DNA of 64,000 nt from Thalassotalea algicola (GTDB lineage: Bacteria > Pseudomonadota > Gammaproteobacteria > Enterobacterales > Alteromonadaceae): positions 248,001 through 312,000 of the forward strand of contig NZ_JABBXH010000004.1 in NCBI RefSeq assembly GCF_012932965.1, written 5' to 3'. Made by a program: the position numbers and the translations under genes. Positions 18,697-28,933 of the stretch are shown piece by piece. The notes under the pieces were generated by a model that saw nothing but the letters and a program-made list of their open reading frames with translations, did not search any database and had not been told where the DNA came from. Within the stretch, counting starts at the first letter, position 1, and each line of letters starts with the position of its first letter.

Positions 18697-19257
18697 ATGA
18701 AGTTTAAAGGTTTTACCTTAATTGAATTAGTTGTCGTTATTGTCATCCTTGGCGTAATATCGGCAGTTGCTTTACCCAAATTTATCAACCTAAAAACTGA
18801 TGCCCAGATTGCTAACTTAAAAGCAATGAAAGGGGCTATTGAATCATCTTTAGAACTTATAAATGCTCAGGTACTCATTGCTCCAAATGAGTTTAATGGT
18901 AGCGAAAATAGATATACCTTAGACAGTGGCCAACAAATTAGAATGCGAGGTCGACTCCCTGACGGCCGTTGGAACGTTACCTTTGCCCATTTACTAAATT
19001 TTGATGAAACCGCTCAAGTAAACTCTAATAATTGTAACGATGCCAATTTAAAATGGTGTGTAAGACAAAGAGGCCAAGGCTGGTTTAATTCTCGAGGTTA
19101 TTCATCGCTAGGCCAAGGAAGAGGCTTTGTTATCTTTCCTAATGGCAATAACCTTAATAACGACCGTTGTTACATTTATTATATGAATCAAAATGATTCG
19201 GCAAGCCCTGCTAATGTTAATCCCTCGATTGTTGGTATAGACACCAGTGATTGCTAA
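18697..19257 (+). CDS. Type IV pilin-like protein (prepilin)
   Basis: A 186-residue prepilin. The short leader MKFKG is followed by FTLIELVVVIVILGVISAVALPKF, the N-methylphenylalanine helix, with Glu5 present after cleavage by prepilin peptidase. The C-terminal part has cysteines near CNDANLKWC and DRCYIYY and ends in TSDC, which fits a disulfide-stabilised pilin head. The style is nearest to MSHA minor pilins. No pilus assembly genes are nearby. The sulfotransferase gene starts inside its last codons. Confidence 0.88.
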   Translation: MKFKGFTLIELVVVIVILGVISAVALPKFINLKTDAQIANLKAMKGAIESSLELINAQVLIAPNEFNGSENRYTLDSGQQIRMRGRLPDGRWNVTFAHLLNFDETAQVNSNNCNDANLKWCVRQRGQGWFNSRGYSSLGQGRGFVIFPNGNNLNNDRCYIYYMNQNDSASPANVNPSIVGIDTSDC

Positions 19258-19873
19258 TAAAATATGGATCATTGGCCTCCCCCGTACTGCGACAACAAGT
19301 ATCTGTGTGGCGATGTTAGAGCTTGGTTTTAAGACTGCACATACCGCATACACCAAAGAGTGTTTTAAAAAGGCACAAGTCATTGCAGACACGCCAATTT
19401 TTTGTGACTTTATAAAACTTGATCAGCAATACCCTAATAGTAAATTTATCAATCTAACTCGGAAAACCGATGACTGGCTGCCATCTATTAGACAATTGCT
19501 TGAGCGAATGTATGTCAACCTTCAGCGAAATGATGGAGGCTTTAATCCGCACATAAAAAGATGCTTTAATGAAGTATTCAAGCCACTTACACAGGAAAAC
19601 ATTGCTAGCGATGACTTTTTAATTGACTGTTATCAACGTCACCAACGAGCAATATTAAATCATTTTAAACAGCGAAAATCAGACCTATTGTCGATTAATA
19701 TTGGTGAGTCTGGCAGTTATCAAAAACTTTTGGCCTTTTTAAATTTACCCGAAGATCACGATAAAAACTTTGAAGTGATTAATAAAGGTGGCAAGGTTAC
19801 CGCATGGAACAAAATTAAACACCCGCTTAAAATTGAATCTACACGTAACGGTCGTATAGATAATGCTTTGTAA
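19247..19873 (+). CDS. Sulfotransferase-family protein
   Basis: A 208-residue P-loop protein. The N-terminal IIGLPRTATTSI is the 5'-phosphosulfate-binding loop of PAPS-dependent sulfotransferases, and KFINLTRKTDDWLPS matches the 3'-phosphate-binding strand. The start is a GTG at 19247, within the last four codons of the prepilin gene in another frame (11-base overlap). That suggests translational coupling. The acceptor is unknown. Confidence 0.75.
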   Translation: MIANKIWIIGLPRTATTSICVAMLELGFKTAHTAYTKECFKKAQVIADTPIFCDFIKLDQQYPNSKFINLTRKTDDWLPSIRQLLERMYVNLQRNDGGFNPHIKRCFNEVFKPLTQENIASDDFLIDCYQRHQRAILNHFKQRKSDLLSINIGESGSYQKLLAFLNLPEDHDKNFEVINKGGKVTAWNKIKHPLKIESTRNGRIDNAL

Positions 19874-19928
19874 CTGCGCATTTGGCTGGTAAAATCGCGG
19901 CAATTTTTTGCAGTGACCGAGTTTTTAT

Positions 19929-20501
19929 ATGTTCGATCTAAAATATCATACCCCATTTGAATGGACTGAAGCGGTACTTGCCGATTTTGATGCGTTTTTA
20001 CAGGATCATGCCGCGGCAGAGAAAAAGGCATCAGGAATGGCGATGTCTATGCTGTCACATTACCAAGATCGCGTAAAGCTAGTAAAAGCAATGACAGATC
20101 TTGCTTTAGAAGAGCTAATTCATTTTAAACAAGTACTTAAGCTATTAACGGCTCGTGGTGTTTTGTTAGCAGATGACAAAAAAGATGACTACATTAAAAA
20201 TATTCGGAAAGTCTTCCGCCATGGTCGCGACGAGTTTTTAATGGACCGCCTTCTGGTTGCAGGCGTGATTGAAGCACGTGGCCACGAGCGTTTTTCATTA
20301 GTGGCACAAGCGCTACCTGAAGGAAAAGATAAAGACTTTTACGTTGCTATTGCAAAGTCTGAAGAGAAGCATAAAAACTTATTTGTCGAATTAGCTTATG
20401 AATACTTCGACAAAGGCACCGTAGATAATCGCTTAGAAGAAATTTTGGTTGCTGAAGCTGAAATATGCAAAAAATTACCATTTCGCGCAGCCCTGCACTA
20501 A
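19929..20501 (+). CDS. miaE: tRNA 2-methylthio-N6-isopentenyladenosine-37 hydroxylase
   Basis: A 190-residue diiron enzyme. The start MFDLKYHTPFEW and the helical bundle with ALEELIHFKQV, ARGHERF and SEEKHKNLFVELA give the E and ExxH ligands of the MiaE non-haem diiron site. It hydroxylates ms2i6A at position 37 of tRNAs reading UNN codons, using oxygen. Next to it, 11 bases downstream and on the same strand, is a SpoU-type RNA methyltransferase gene, so the two may form a small RNA-modification operon. Confidence 0.93.
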   Translation: MFDLKYHTPFEWTEAVLADFDAFLQDHAAAEKKASGMAMSMLSHYQDRVKLVKAMTDLALEELIHFKQVLKLLTARGVLLADDKKDDYIKNIRKVFRHGRDEFLMDRLLVAGVIEARGHERFSLVAQALPEGKDKDFYVAIAKSEEKHKNLFVELAYEYFDKGTVDNRLEEILVAEAEICKKLPFRAALH

Positions 20502-20512
20502 TAAGTATTTAA

Positions 20513-21028
20513 ATGTCTTCGTATATCGGTTTAACAAACCCTAAAGGGCCAACAAATGTTGGCTCTGTGCTTCGTGCAGCCGGTTGCTTCAATGCTGCTG
20601 GTGTTTACTATTCAGGTACACGCTATACAAGAGCCGCAAAATTTAATACTGACACCCATAACGTGCACAGCACATTAAAACCAATAGCTTGCGAAAACCT
20701 ACATGACGTTGTTCCGCCAGGTTGTAAAGTAATTTGTGTAGATTTAATCGAAGGTGCAACACCGTTACCTGAATTCAGCCACCCTGAAAATGCCTTCTAT
20801 ATATTTGGCCCTGAAGATGGCAGCATCAGCCAGCAAGTAATAAATAGCGCAGATGAAGTGGTCTATATTCCCACTTTAAGCTGCCTAAATTTAGCTGCAT
20901 CAGTCAACATTGTACTTTATGACAGGCAAGCTAAATTGGCTTGTATTGAGGCTTCTGATTCATTGATCATAAATAGCAGGGATACCAACAATAAAACCCG
21001 TAAACATACTGATATCATAAGCAATTAA
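20513..21028 (+). CDS. SpoU (TrmH) family RNA 2'-O-methyltransferase
   Basis: A 171-residue SPOUT methyltransferase without an N-terminal substrate-binding domain. The three motifs are visible: GLTNPKGPTNVGSVLRAAGC (motif 1, with NxGSxxR), FYIFGPEDGSIS (motif 2) and YIPTLSCLNLAASVNIVLYD (motif 3; LNLAxSxxI). It would use S-adenosylmethionine to methylate a ribose in tRNA or rRNA. It differs from TrmL and TrmH in length and details, so I give no symbol. The last 20 residues are polar. Confidence 0.85.
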   Translation: MSSYIGLTNPKGPTNVGSVLRAAGCFNAAGVYYSGTRYTRAAKFNTDTHNVHSTLKPIACENLHDVVPPGCKVICVDLIEGATPLPEFSHPENAFYIFGPEDGSISQQVINSADEVVYIPTLSCLNLAASVNIVLYDRQAKLACIEASDSLIINSRDTNNKTRKHTDIISN

Positions 21029-21132
21029 AACTGACTATAATCGACAGTATTATTGGTGTTCTTTGTTTCAACACCCACAAGTTAATCCTCAGAGTAGTTA
21101 TCAATCACCCAATTTAATAGGAGCACTTACGT

Positions 21133-21972
21133 TTGTTAAGTTATAGACACGCCTTTCATGCAGGAAACTTTGCGGATGTTTTAAAACATAGCGTTTTGCA
21201 TTATGTAATTGGTTATATGACTGAAAAAGATAAAGCGTTTAGTTATATAGATAGCCACTCAGGTGCTGGCATGTATCAATTGTTAGGACAATACGCCCAA
21301 AAAACTGGCGAATATAAAGAAGGCATAGATAAGTTAATAAAAATCAAAAATTTGCCGCAGTTGCTAGCAGACTATGTGTCGCTAATTAATGAGCTTCAAG
21401 AAGAACAAAAGCTAACTATCTACCCTGGCTCACCTGCAATTGCCAAACAATCAATGCGTAAACAAGATACTGCGCAACTATTTGAGCTGCATAAAACTGA
21501 TTTCGATTTACTCAGTCAATTCTGCAGTCAGTGGCGACAAGCCAATATACAAAACAAAGACGGTTACAAAGGCTTACTTAGGCAATTACCTCCGCCATCT
21601 CGACGAGGTGTTGTATTAATCGATCCTCCCTATGAAATTAAGTCCGATTATCAACATGCAGTCGAGACTATAATTAACGGAGTAAAGAAATTTGCCACTG
21701 GTACCTATATTTTGTGGTATCCCGTAGTAACGCGCAGCTATATAGATAAGATGGCTGAAGACTTTATTGATAGTAAAATAAGGAATATTTTACAAGTAGA
21801 ATTTTGCCTAAACCCAGATGCCGAAAAATACGGTATGACTGGCACCGGCTTATTTATCATTAACCCGCCATGGAAACTAAAATCACTATTAGAAGAATCA
21901 ATGCCTGTGTTAAAGCAGCATATAGGCAACAGCAGTACTCAGTCGATTGTGACGCAACTCGTCGCTGAATAA
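21133..21972 (+). CDS. rlmJ: 23S rRNA (adenine-2030 N6)-methyltransferase RlmJ
   Basis: A 279-residue class I methyltransferase. The N-terminus LSYRHAFHAGNFADVLKH is nearly identical to E. coli RlmJ (LSYRHSFHAGNHADVLKH), and the catalytic motif is IDPPYE (DPPY). It methylates A2030 of 23S rRNA. The start is TTG at 21133, with a clear AGGAG about nine bases upstream; homology fixes this start. It stands alone. Confidence 0.94.
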   Translation: MLSYRHAFHAGNFADVLKHSVLHYVIGYMTEKDKAFSYIDSHSGAGMYQLLGQYAQKTGEYKEGIDKLIKIKNLPQLLADYVSLINELQEEQKLTIYPGSPAIAKQSMRKQDTAQLFELHKTDFDLLSQFCSQWRQANIQNKDGYKGLLRQLPPPSRRGVVLIDPPYEIKSDYQHAVETIINGVKKFATGTYILWYPVVTRSYIDKMAEDFIDSKIRNILQVEFCLNPDAEKYGMTGTGLFIINPPWKLKSLLEESMPVLKQHIGNSSTQSIVTQLVAE

Positions 21973-22086
21973 AAATTTAAACAAACAAGCGTAGATAGCA
22001 GCACAGACAAATAAACTTACAACTTGTTACGCCATATTCGAATTTTATTGATTATTCTTTGCCCAGTTCAATAATTAATTCAACTT

Positions 22087-22464
22087 ATGCGCAAAAAACA
22101 GTTTTTATCACTTATTAGCCTTAATCTACTATTGACTCCATATGCCATGGCATCAGACCCAAGTGGCTTAATGGTTATCTTTATTCCTGGATTAGTTTTT
22201 CTGGTTGTCGGAAGTTTTGCAGTAAGTTATGCGCTAACAACTGCTATAGAGAACTATTGGCTCAAATTTTCTCTAAGAATTTTCTCTATCGCGATTATAG
22301 TGACGCCATCTCAGGTTGGTGGTGCCGGTTATTGGTGGCCTAACGGCATTGCTCTATTGTTTTATGATCAATTAAATATAAGTAATGCGGCATTTAATAC
22401 TATGTGTGTAACCTTGGCTTTCGTATCTGCATGGTGGTTAATAAAACGAACAACCAAGATTTGA
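22087..22464 (+). CDS. Small membrane protein, unknown
   Basis: A 125-residue protein with a probable signal peptide (ends YAMA) followed by three hydrophobic segments. It contains GYWWPNGIALLF and ends in WWLIKRTTK. I do not recognise the family. It converges with the small hypothetical gene at 22479. Confidence 0.6.
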   Translation: MRKKQFLSLISLNLLLTPYAMASDPSGLMVIFIPGLVFLVVGSFAVSYALTTAIENYWLKFSLRIFSIAIIVTPSQVGGAGYWWPNGIALLFYDQLNISNAAFNTMCVTLAFVSAWWLIKRTTKI

Positions 22465-22478
22465 TTCATCATATATGA

Positions 22479-22727
22479 TCACGCTTCGACAACATTTACC
22501 GCTAACTCCATTCCATCAACCGTCCAGCGGTCATTCAACTTGTTATAAATCACTCGGCCAATCAGCGACTTTTCGCTCTTGTCGCTATACACTACATGCA
22601 TTTTACACATATGATTATGCGTAGACGTATAATCAGGTATTGTTACTGACACAGGTTTAATAATAGCTTCTTTTGGGCTGCGCCTTTTGTACCAATCACG
22701 CTCAATGATCTCAAATTGAAATGTCAT
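22479..22727 (-). CDS. Small conserved-looking cytosolic protein, unknown
   Basis: An 82-residue soluble protein with no signal. It starts MTFQFEIIERDWYKRR. Its shape is compact, with alternating charged and aromatic residues, which favours a real gene. Unknown function. Confidence 0.55.
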   Translation of the reverse strand: MTFQFEIIERDWYKRRSPKEAIIKPVSVTIPDYTSTHNHMCKMHVVYSDKSEKSLIGRVIYNKLNDRWTVDGMELAVNVVEA

Positions 22728-22796
22728 AATATTCCCTTAATTTCCTAAGATTCTTCCTATAATAAGTAGAACGATTGCAAGTACAGGAGTTACTTT

Positions 22797-23210
22797 ATGC
22801 GTGTTTCCTTAACTCATATTGCCTTACATGTTGCCGATTTGGAAGCTTGCCTCGATTTTTACACTCGATACGCAAACCTCAGCTTAATTCGTGACCGGCG
22901 GCCTCATGGTGCAGATGGAAAACGTATTGTTTGGTTAGCCGAAACGGGTAAAGAGCAGGAGTTTATCATAGTCATTCTTCCTAATGGTCCTAATAAACAA
23001 CAAGCAGAAAATGATTTTTCCCACTTAGGTTTTGCCTTAGAAAGTAAAAAAGCAGTTGATGATATTGCAAAAATAGCAGCTCGCGAGGGAATTTTGGTTT
23101 GGCCCTGTAAGCAAGAACCTTTTCCCGTTGGTTACTATTGTGGCATAAAAGATCCTGATGGAAACTTCGTCGAATTTAGCTATGGCCAACCTCTAGGCCC
23201 AGGAGCATAG
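22797..23210 (+). CDS. VOC (glyoxalase/dioxygenase-fold) family protein
   Basis: A 137-residue single VOC fold. The first half opens VSLTHIALHVADLEACLDFY, giving the metal-binding His, and the C-terminal half has GIKDPDGNFVEFSYGQPLG with the metal-binding Glu. Such proteins act as lyases, dioxygenases or resistance proteins; the substrate is not evident. It converges with the hydrolase gene and overlaps its last 18 bases. Confidence 0.85.
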   Translation: MRVSLTHIALHVADLEACLDFYTRYANLSLIRDRRPHGADGKRIVWLAETGKEQEFIIVILPNGPNKQQAENDFSHLGFALESKKAVDDIAKIAAREGILVWPCKQEPFPVGYYCGIKDPDGNFVEFSYGQPLGPGA

Positions 23211-23813
23211 TCTACTAAAAGCGTTTTGTTCAATAGTTTTGCCAACGAGTAATTGTTTTAATTTCGCTAATGTCTGGTCATAGCCTTTTTTGTTAAAGTT
23301 AGCTGACCGTTTATTCATAAACCCATGTAAATAAGGTAATTGACCGCACGTTACGTTATTGTTTTTACTTAACAAGTTCATTACTTGCTGCACATCAAAA
23401 CTTGCTTCGTGGTTAGGAAAGATCAAATGAAAGGGAAAATTCGAGACTATAGACAAATAGTGCCTAATTTGAGAGCTATAAAAACCTAGAGCACCTACGA
23501 CTTTATCAGCGCCATAGATTTGGCTAAGTCGCCAAATAGCTGACGCACCGACACTAAACCCGATAAGTGTCACAGGCCCATCTATAGCATCAATTGAATT
23601 TTTTACTAAATCTGTATAACGATCTAACCCAACATGCTCAGTAAAGTATTGGTATGCCTGACTTTCACCCGTGAATTCAGGAATTGCTATTAAAGGATCT
23701 ATCGATTGATAAGGATTTACAACTTTAACCGGAAAAGGTAACGCTAATTGTTCAATAAAATCATTCAATTCAGATGTTTGACCAAAAATATCACTAGCAA
23801 TTAAATAATTCAC
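23193..23813 (-). CDS. Alpha/beta hydrolase, dienelactone-hydrolase-like
   Basis: A 206-residue protein of the DLH-like alpha/beta fold. The nucleophile elbow is GFSVGASAIW (Ser in G-x-S-x-G), and the expected histidine is in YLHGFMNKRS. An acidic residue in FPNHEASFDV probably completes the triad. The substrate is unknown. The gene sits 42 bases downstream of the hybrid kinase gene on the same strand and may be co-transcribed with it. Confidence 0.8.
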   Translation of the reverse strand: MNYLIASDIFGQTSELNDFIEQLALPFPVKVVNPYQSIDPLIAIPEFTGESQAYQYFTEHVGLDRYTDLVKNSIDAIDGPVTLIGFSVGASAIWRLSQIYGADKVVGALGFYSSQIRHYLSIVSNFPFHLIFPNHEASFDVQQVMNLLSKNNNVTCGQLPYLHGFMNKRSANFNKKGYDQTLAKLKQLLVGKTIEQNAFSRLCSWA

Positions 23814-23855
23814 TTACTTCTCACCATTTCTTTTCCGCCCATATTGATGGGAAAA

Positions 23856-25703
23856 CTATTTATTTAGTAATTCCCCTATTGAATCAGATAACATCGAAAG
23901 AGTGTACGGCTTTTTCAAGTATTTGAAATCGTCTGGAAAATAGTGTGCTCCTTCAATAAACCCGCTAGCAATAAGTACAGGAAGCTTATCTCCATATTTT
24001 TCTAAAATATCTCTCCCTTGAATAGGGCCTGGCATTACTTCATCAGAGACAATGATATCAACTTTATCAATATATTTATCTAGCCAAGCACATGCCTCGC
24101 TAGGATCGCTAAAACATTCGACGTTATAACCTAAATTTACAAGCAATTCGCCATAGATTTCGGTAATAGACTCTTCGTCATCAATCATAACAACTAGTCG
24201 TTTGCATTTAGGCACGTTTAATATAGCCGCTTCTACTCCTTTAGTTCTAGCGACACTCTCTTCACAAATCGGCAGCCACAGCGTAAACTCACTTCCGATG
24301 CCTCTTTCACTTTTCACCGTTAAACCTAGGTTTTGGCGTGTAACAAAACCAGCAACCATTGCTAAGCCTAAGCCGGTTCCTTGTTCATTAGGGCGGCTTG
24401 TATAAAAAGGCTCAAATATTTTAGCTAACATGACATGGTCGATACCTGAGCCTGTATCTTTGATTGATACCTTTAAATACTGTTCAGCTATTGGAGGTTC
24501 TCTAAATAGGTAGTCGATTGACTCTTTCTCAAAGTTTTCACATATTTCAGTCTTAATCAATATCTGTCCATGATGATTAATCGCATTTTGAGCATTAGCA
24601 ATCATATTGATTACGGCATCTTCAAAGTCATCAACATCAATAGATACAATAGGTGCGGTTTCTACTTCCCACGTCAGGCTTATATTTTTCGGGACAATTT
24701 GATCGGTGAGTTTTTTGAGTTCCAGCATGCAATCTTTAATACAGATATTTACCGATTTAATTCCCGATTTCTTAGAGGTTTTAAGTATTTTCTTCGTTAG
24801 ATTTTTAGCTCGCTCTACTGCACTTGCAATGTTCTCGAGATATGCTCGCTGGTCATCTCTTACATTTAACGATAACAACTCTCTATTGCCATCAATAATT
24901 GCAAGAATGTTATTGAAGTCATGAGAAATACCAGCAGCAAGTTCACCAATTGAGTCCATATGCTGTACTTTTGCCATCATATTGGCTTGTTCAACACGCT
25001 CAGTAATATCATGCTGTATACCGACAAATCGTTCAATTACACCATTATTCTTTATGGGAGAGACAATAAGGTTATTCCAATATGGTTTACCATTTTTATG
25101 GTAATTCAATATTTCAATATTTATTGGCAGTCCTTTTTCTAGGCTATTTTTAATTTCATTTATCGCTTTTTCATCTGTATGTTTTCCTTGCAGAAACTGA
25201 CCTAAGGTCTTCCCTTTCACTTCAGGCAATGAATAGCCAGAAATTTCAGTAAAAGCACCATTAACCCACATCACCTGTTTATTTTTGTCTGTAATAACAA
25301 CCCCTGATGAGGCGTTCCTTACAATCTGAGAAAGCAAGTTTTGCTCTTTGTATTTTTCACTCATAGAGCTAACTTCTCGCACTGCTGCTACTATTTCATG
25401 ATTTATACTTTGCCACTGCCATTCTAAATTAAGGTAATAGCCACTTTTAGTGATCATACGACAAGAATAAGGTTCTAGAGCTTCGCTGCTGCCAAATAAC
25501 AACGTTGTTGCTAGAATAGCTGATTCTCTATCTTCGTGGTGAATAAACTCAATAAATGGCTTAGCACGGAGTTCTTCTAGACTCCAACCAAGAGCCTCCT
25601 GCCAGTAAGGATTTAAGTATTCGAAGAACCCACTTGCATTGGCTGTACAGATCAGCCCTGATATGCTCTCTAATAAGCTTGTGGGGATATTACGACTCAC
25701 CAT
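23856..25703 (-). CDS. Hybrid histidine kinase (PAS-PAS-HisKA-HATPase-REC)
   Basis: A 615-residue cytosolic sensor with no membrane segments. Residues 5-120 and 125-240 are PAS domains; the second has the PAC element IERFVGIQHDITER. His261 in GISHDFNNIL is the phospho-acceptor, of the NtrB-like HDFNN type. The ATPase has GLGLAMVAGFV. The C-terminal receiver domain (about 500-615) has the acceptor Asp554 in IVSDEVMPG. The signal and downstream partner are unknown. The DLH-like hydrolase gene lies just downstream. Confidence 0.92.
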   Translation of the reverse strand: MVSRNIPTSLLESISGLICTANASGFFEYLNPYWQEALGWSLEELRAKPFIEFIHHEDRESAILATTLLFGSSEALEPYSCRMITKSGYYLNLEWQWQSINHEIVAAVREVSSMSEKYKEQNLLSQIVRNASSGVVITDKNKQVMWVNGAFTEISGYSLPEVKGKTLGQFLQGKHTDEKAINEIKNSLEKGLPINIEILNYHKNGKPYWNNLIVSPIKNNGVIERFVGIQHDITERVEQANMMAKVQHMDSIGELAAGISHDFNNILAIIDGNRELLSLNVRDDQRAYLENIASAVERAKNLTKKILKTSKKSGIKSVNICIKDCMLELKKLTDQIVPKNISLTWEVETAPIVSIDVDDFEDAVINMIANAQNAINHHGQILIKTEICENFEKESIDYLFREPPIAEQYLKVSIKDTGSGIDHVMLAKIFEPFYTSRPNEQGTGLGLAMVAGFVTRQNLGLTVKSERGIGSEFTLWLPICEESVARTKGVEAAILNVPKCKRLVVMIDDEESITEIYGELLVNLGYNVECFSDPSEACAWLDKYIDKVDIIVSDEVMPGPIQGRDILEKYGDKLPVLIASGFIEGAHYFPDDFKYLKKPYTLSMLSDSIGELLNK

Positions 25704-25815
25704 TTAACTATCTCTGATAAGACCATTCTGTTAGCCCTAATTGATACTATAGAATATCAGTACAATTACGCTAACTTTAACTCAGAAAAGAAAGAGTCGT
25801 ATTTTTTAAAGAGTG

Positions 25816-27162
25816 TTAATTTTCTTCGTCTTGTTTATCGATTTCTTCTGCAGAAAGTTTTGGTCCTTTACGCACAATTGGCATGTCACCAGCGTCTTGC
25901 AGAGTAAACATAGTCTTCTTGTTAATACGCTTAGCTTTGGCTTTTGTGTCTTGCGCCTTTGGCACATTTTTTACCTTAGCTTTTTGTGGTGGTTTAGTCT
26001 TTTTCGGTTTCAAACCTTTAAATTTGGCCGTTAACCCCTCTACTTCATCAAACGAAATTTGCTGCTGTAAAAAACCTTCAACATTTTTAAAACTTAACCA
26101 ATCTTTAGGACCGACAAATGAAATTGCTTCTCCTTTGTTTCCCGCTCGGCCTGTACGACCAATACGATGAACAAATTCTTCGGTATGTTTTGGCATATCA
26201 AAATTAATGACATGAGATACATTTATCAAATCTAAACCACGTGAAGCCAAATCAGTGGTAATTAATATCTTTTCTCGCCCTTTTGAAAAGCTATCCATTA
26301 TTTGATTACGTTGACTTTGGTTGAGCTCTCCCGACAATGCTATTGCTGACAGTCCTTGCTCAGTCAATTTCGTAGCTAGCCGTTCCGTATCACTGCGAGT
26401 GGCGGTAAAAATAATCATTTGCTGAATAGTTTCTTTGCCAATAAAGTGCTCAAGTAACTGCTCTTTGTGCGTTAAGTTATCTACTAAGTAGAAACGCTTA
26501 GAGATATCTTTATGCTCACTATGCCCATGTTCAATTGCAATACGTTTAGGAGATTTTAATAAGTCGCTAGCGAATTCATTTACTTGCGCATGATCTAACG
26601 TAGCCGAGAATAATAACGTTTGGCGTTTACGATGATCCGCAGCACTATTAATCTTGGCTAACTGATCAGCAAAGCCTAAATCTAGCATGCGATCAGCTTC
26701 ATCTAAGATAAGTAACTCTAATCCTTGCAGGTAAAAGTGTCCTTGATCTAAATGGTCTGCTAAACGCCCTGGTGTAGCGACAATAAAATGAGGGTCTTTC
26801 GCTAAGGTTTTCACCTGATCATTAAAGTTTTCACCGCCTAAAATAAGCACCGCTTTAAACTGAGTATTAGCGGTAAATAACCTGAGTTGACCATAAACCT
26901 GTTTAGCAAGCTCTCGTGTCGGCGCTAAAATTAGCACGCGAGGATCTTTTTTAGATAGTGCTCGTTGAGTACTTAATCGCTGAATTGCAGGTAAAATAAA
27001 CGCCAACGTTTTACCCGACCCTGTTTTTGACGAAGCGATAAGATCATGCCCAGCCATAGCAACAGGTATTGCTTTTGCCTGAATTTCTGTTGGTTCAGTA
27101 AAACCCTTATGTTCAATCGTTTCATTTAAGCGTTTATCTAAACCAAAATTTTTAAAGTTCAA
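25816..27162 (-). CDS. DEAD-box ATP-dependent RNA helicase
   Basis: A 448-residue helicase with all the core motifs: Q-motif (GFTEPTEIQAKAIP), Walker A ASKTGSGKT, DEAD, SAT (LFSATLD) and HRIGRTGRAG. The C-terminal tail after residue 380 is Lys-rich, as in helicases that bind rRNA. The layout is close to the SrmB/RhlE group, which act in ribosome assembly and RNA decay in the cold. The exact orthologue cannot be decided from this alone. Confidence 0.93.
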   Translation of the reverse strand: MNFKNFGLDKRLNETIEHKGFTEPTEIQAKAIPVAMAGHDLIASSKTGSGKTLAFILPAIQRLSTQRALSKKDPRVLILAPTRELAKQVYGQLRLFTANTQFKAVLILGGENFNDQVKTLAKDPHFIVATPGRLADHLDQGHFYLQGLELLILDEADRMLDLGFADQLAKINSAADHRKRQTLLFSATLDHAQVNEFASDLLKSPKRIAIEHGHSEHKDISKRFYLVDNLTHKEQLLEHFIGKETIQQMIIFTATRSDTERLATKLTEQGLSAIALSGELNQSQRNQIMDSFSKGREKILITTDLASRGLDLINVSHVINFDMPKHTEEFVHRIGRTGRAGNKGEAISFVGPKDWLSFKNVEGFLQQQISFDEVEGLTAKFKGLKPKKTKPPQKAKVKNVPKAQDTKAKAKRINKKTMFTLQDAGDMPIVRKGPKLSAEEIDKQDEEN

Positions 27163-27254
27163 GCTAAGTTCCTCATTAAGATTCTGAAATCTACTATGTA
27201 CTGCGCTAATTATAACCGTTATTTAAAGCTCGGCGTAATAAGCATTATTGAAAA

Positions 27255-27284
27255 TAAAAAACCAGCGTTTAAAACGCTGGCTTT
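27255..27284 (-). terminator. Intrinsic terminator after gltX
   Basis: A perfect inverted repeat CCAGCGTTT/AAACGCTGG is followed on the minus strand by a T-run. It is 20 bases downstream of the gltX stop. Confidence 0.85.
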
Positions 27285-27304
27285 ATAGTGATGATGTAAT
27301 GTTC

Positions 27305-28717
27305 TTAGCTATTTGCTATGCGCTCTGCAATTACCGCCAAGGCCATATCGATACGTGCAATCACTTTTTCTCTTGGTAAAAGTTCAAGTGTTACATCTAA
27401 AGATGGTGAATTACCTGCACCAGTCGCTGCTACACGAAGTGGCATACCCACTTTACCCATGCCTAGCTCTAACTCTTCTGCAGTGGCATTAATTGCACTA
27501 TGAATATCTTCAGCAACCCAGTTTTCCAATGCTGTTAATTTAGCCTTAACAACTTCTAATGGTTGCTGTGCAACAGGTCGCAAATGCTTTTTCGCCGCTT
27601 TTTCATCAAATTCAGTGAAGTCTTGATAAAAGTAGCTAGAAATTGATGCCATTTCTTTTAACGTTTTAACTCGATCAGCTTGTACTTTTACAATGTCAGC
27701 TAATGCAGGTCCAGTTTCAGTATCAATACCTTGATCTTGCATATGCCAAGCTAAGTGTTCAGCAACATACTCTGGCGCTAACGTCTTCATATAATGTTGA
27801 TTTACCCAAATTAGCTTGTCCGTATTAAATGCTGAAGGCGCACGGTTACAACCTGTTAAGTCGAACAATTCGATCATTTCATCTCTTGAGAAGATTTCTT
27901 GATCACCATGTGACCAACCTAGACGCACTAAGTAGTTTAATAACGCTTCTGGTAAATAACCATCATCACGATATTGCATGACACTTACCGCACCATGGCG
28001 CTTGGACAAACGTTTACCATCATCACCTAAAATCATCGGAATATGTGCATATTCAGGCAATGGCGCACCAAGTGCTTTTAAAATGTTAATTTGACGAGGC
28101 GTATTGTTAACATGGTCATCGCCACGAACAACGTGTGTTACGCCCATGTCCCAATCATCAACCACTACCGTTAAGTTGTATGTCGGAGAGCCATCAGAAC
28201 GGGCGATAATTAAATCATCAAGTTCTTGGTTTGAAATAACGATTTCGCCTTTAACTTGGTCACTGATTACGACATCGCCGTCTAGAGGGTTTTTAAAGCG
28301 AATAACGAATGGCTTATCTTCAGGCCAATCTGTGCGCTCACGCCACATGCCGTTATACTTTTCTTTTTCACCTTTAGCTCGCGCTTCTTCACGCATTGTT
28401 TCTACTTCTTCTGGAGTACAGTAACAACGATATGCATTTCCCGACTCAATAAGCTGCGCAATAACCTCTTTATAACGATCAAAACGCTTAGTTTGGTAAA
28501 ATGGTCCTTGAGTCCATTCAAGGTTTAACCAGTTCATACCATCCATAATGGCATCAACAGATTCTTGCGTAGAGCGCTCTAAATCAGTATCTTCAATACG
28601 TAAGATAAAGTCGCCGCCATTCTTCTTAGCATATAACCAGCTATATAAAGCAGTACGTGCACCACCAACATGTAAGTAACCAGTTGGGCTTGGAGCAAAG
28701 CGAGTTGTTAAAGTCAT
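27305..28717 (-). CDS. gltX: Glutamyl-tRNA synthetase
   Basis: A 470-residue class I synthetase of standard length. The HIGH-like motif is [18 protein letters not shown] and the KMSKS-like motif is KRLSKRHG. The [11 protein letters not shown] segment gives part of the zinc-binding element of bacterial GluRS. It loads glutamate onto tRNA-Glu in the cytosol. It is immediately followed upstream by the tRNA-Val cluster, on the opposite strand. Confidence 0.97.
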   Translation of the reverse strand: MTLTTRFAPSPTGYLHVGGARTALYSWLYAKKNGGDFILRIEDTDLERSTQESVDAIMDGMNWLNLEWTQGPFYQTKRFDRYKEVIAQLIESGNAYRCYCTPEEVETMREEARAKGEKEKYNGMWRERTDWPEDKPFVIRFKNPLDGDVVISDQVKGEIVISNQELDDLIIARSDGSPTYNLTVVVDDWDMGVTHVVRGDDHVNNTPRQINILKALGAPLPEYAHIPMILGDDGKRLSKRHGAVSVMQYRDDGYLPEALLNYLVRLGWSHGDQEIFSRDEMIELFDLTGCNRAPSAFNTDKLIWVNQHYMKTLAPEYVAEHLAWHMQDQGIDTETGPALADIVKVQADRVKTLKEMASISSYFYQDFTEFDEKAAKKHLRPVAQQPLEVVKAKLTALENWVAEDIHSAINATAEELELGMGKVGMPLRVAATGAGNSPSLDVTLELLPREKVIARIDMALAVIAERIANS

Positions 28718-28933
28718 AAAATGTTCACCAAAACTATTATTGAGCGATATGCGCTAAATTTGTCTTCAAAAAATTGCGCGCTATTTTATCAGGGTATGTG
28801 GGCGATTACAGCTTTTGTCTTAAACATTTGTTCGATTGTCTTAAAGAAAAGTGCGCAAAACCAACATATTGTTGAAAAAGTCTTCACTTAAACTCGAAAG
28901 CACTATATTTTGCTAAAAATCGTATTTTTTGTG

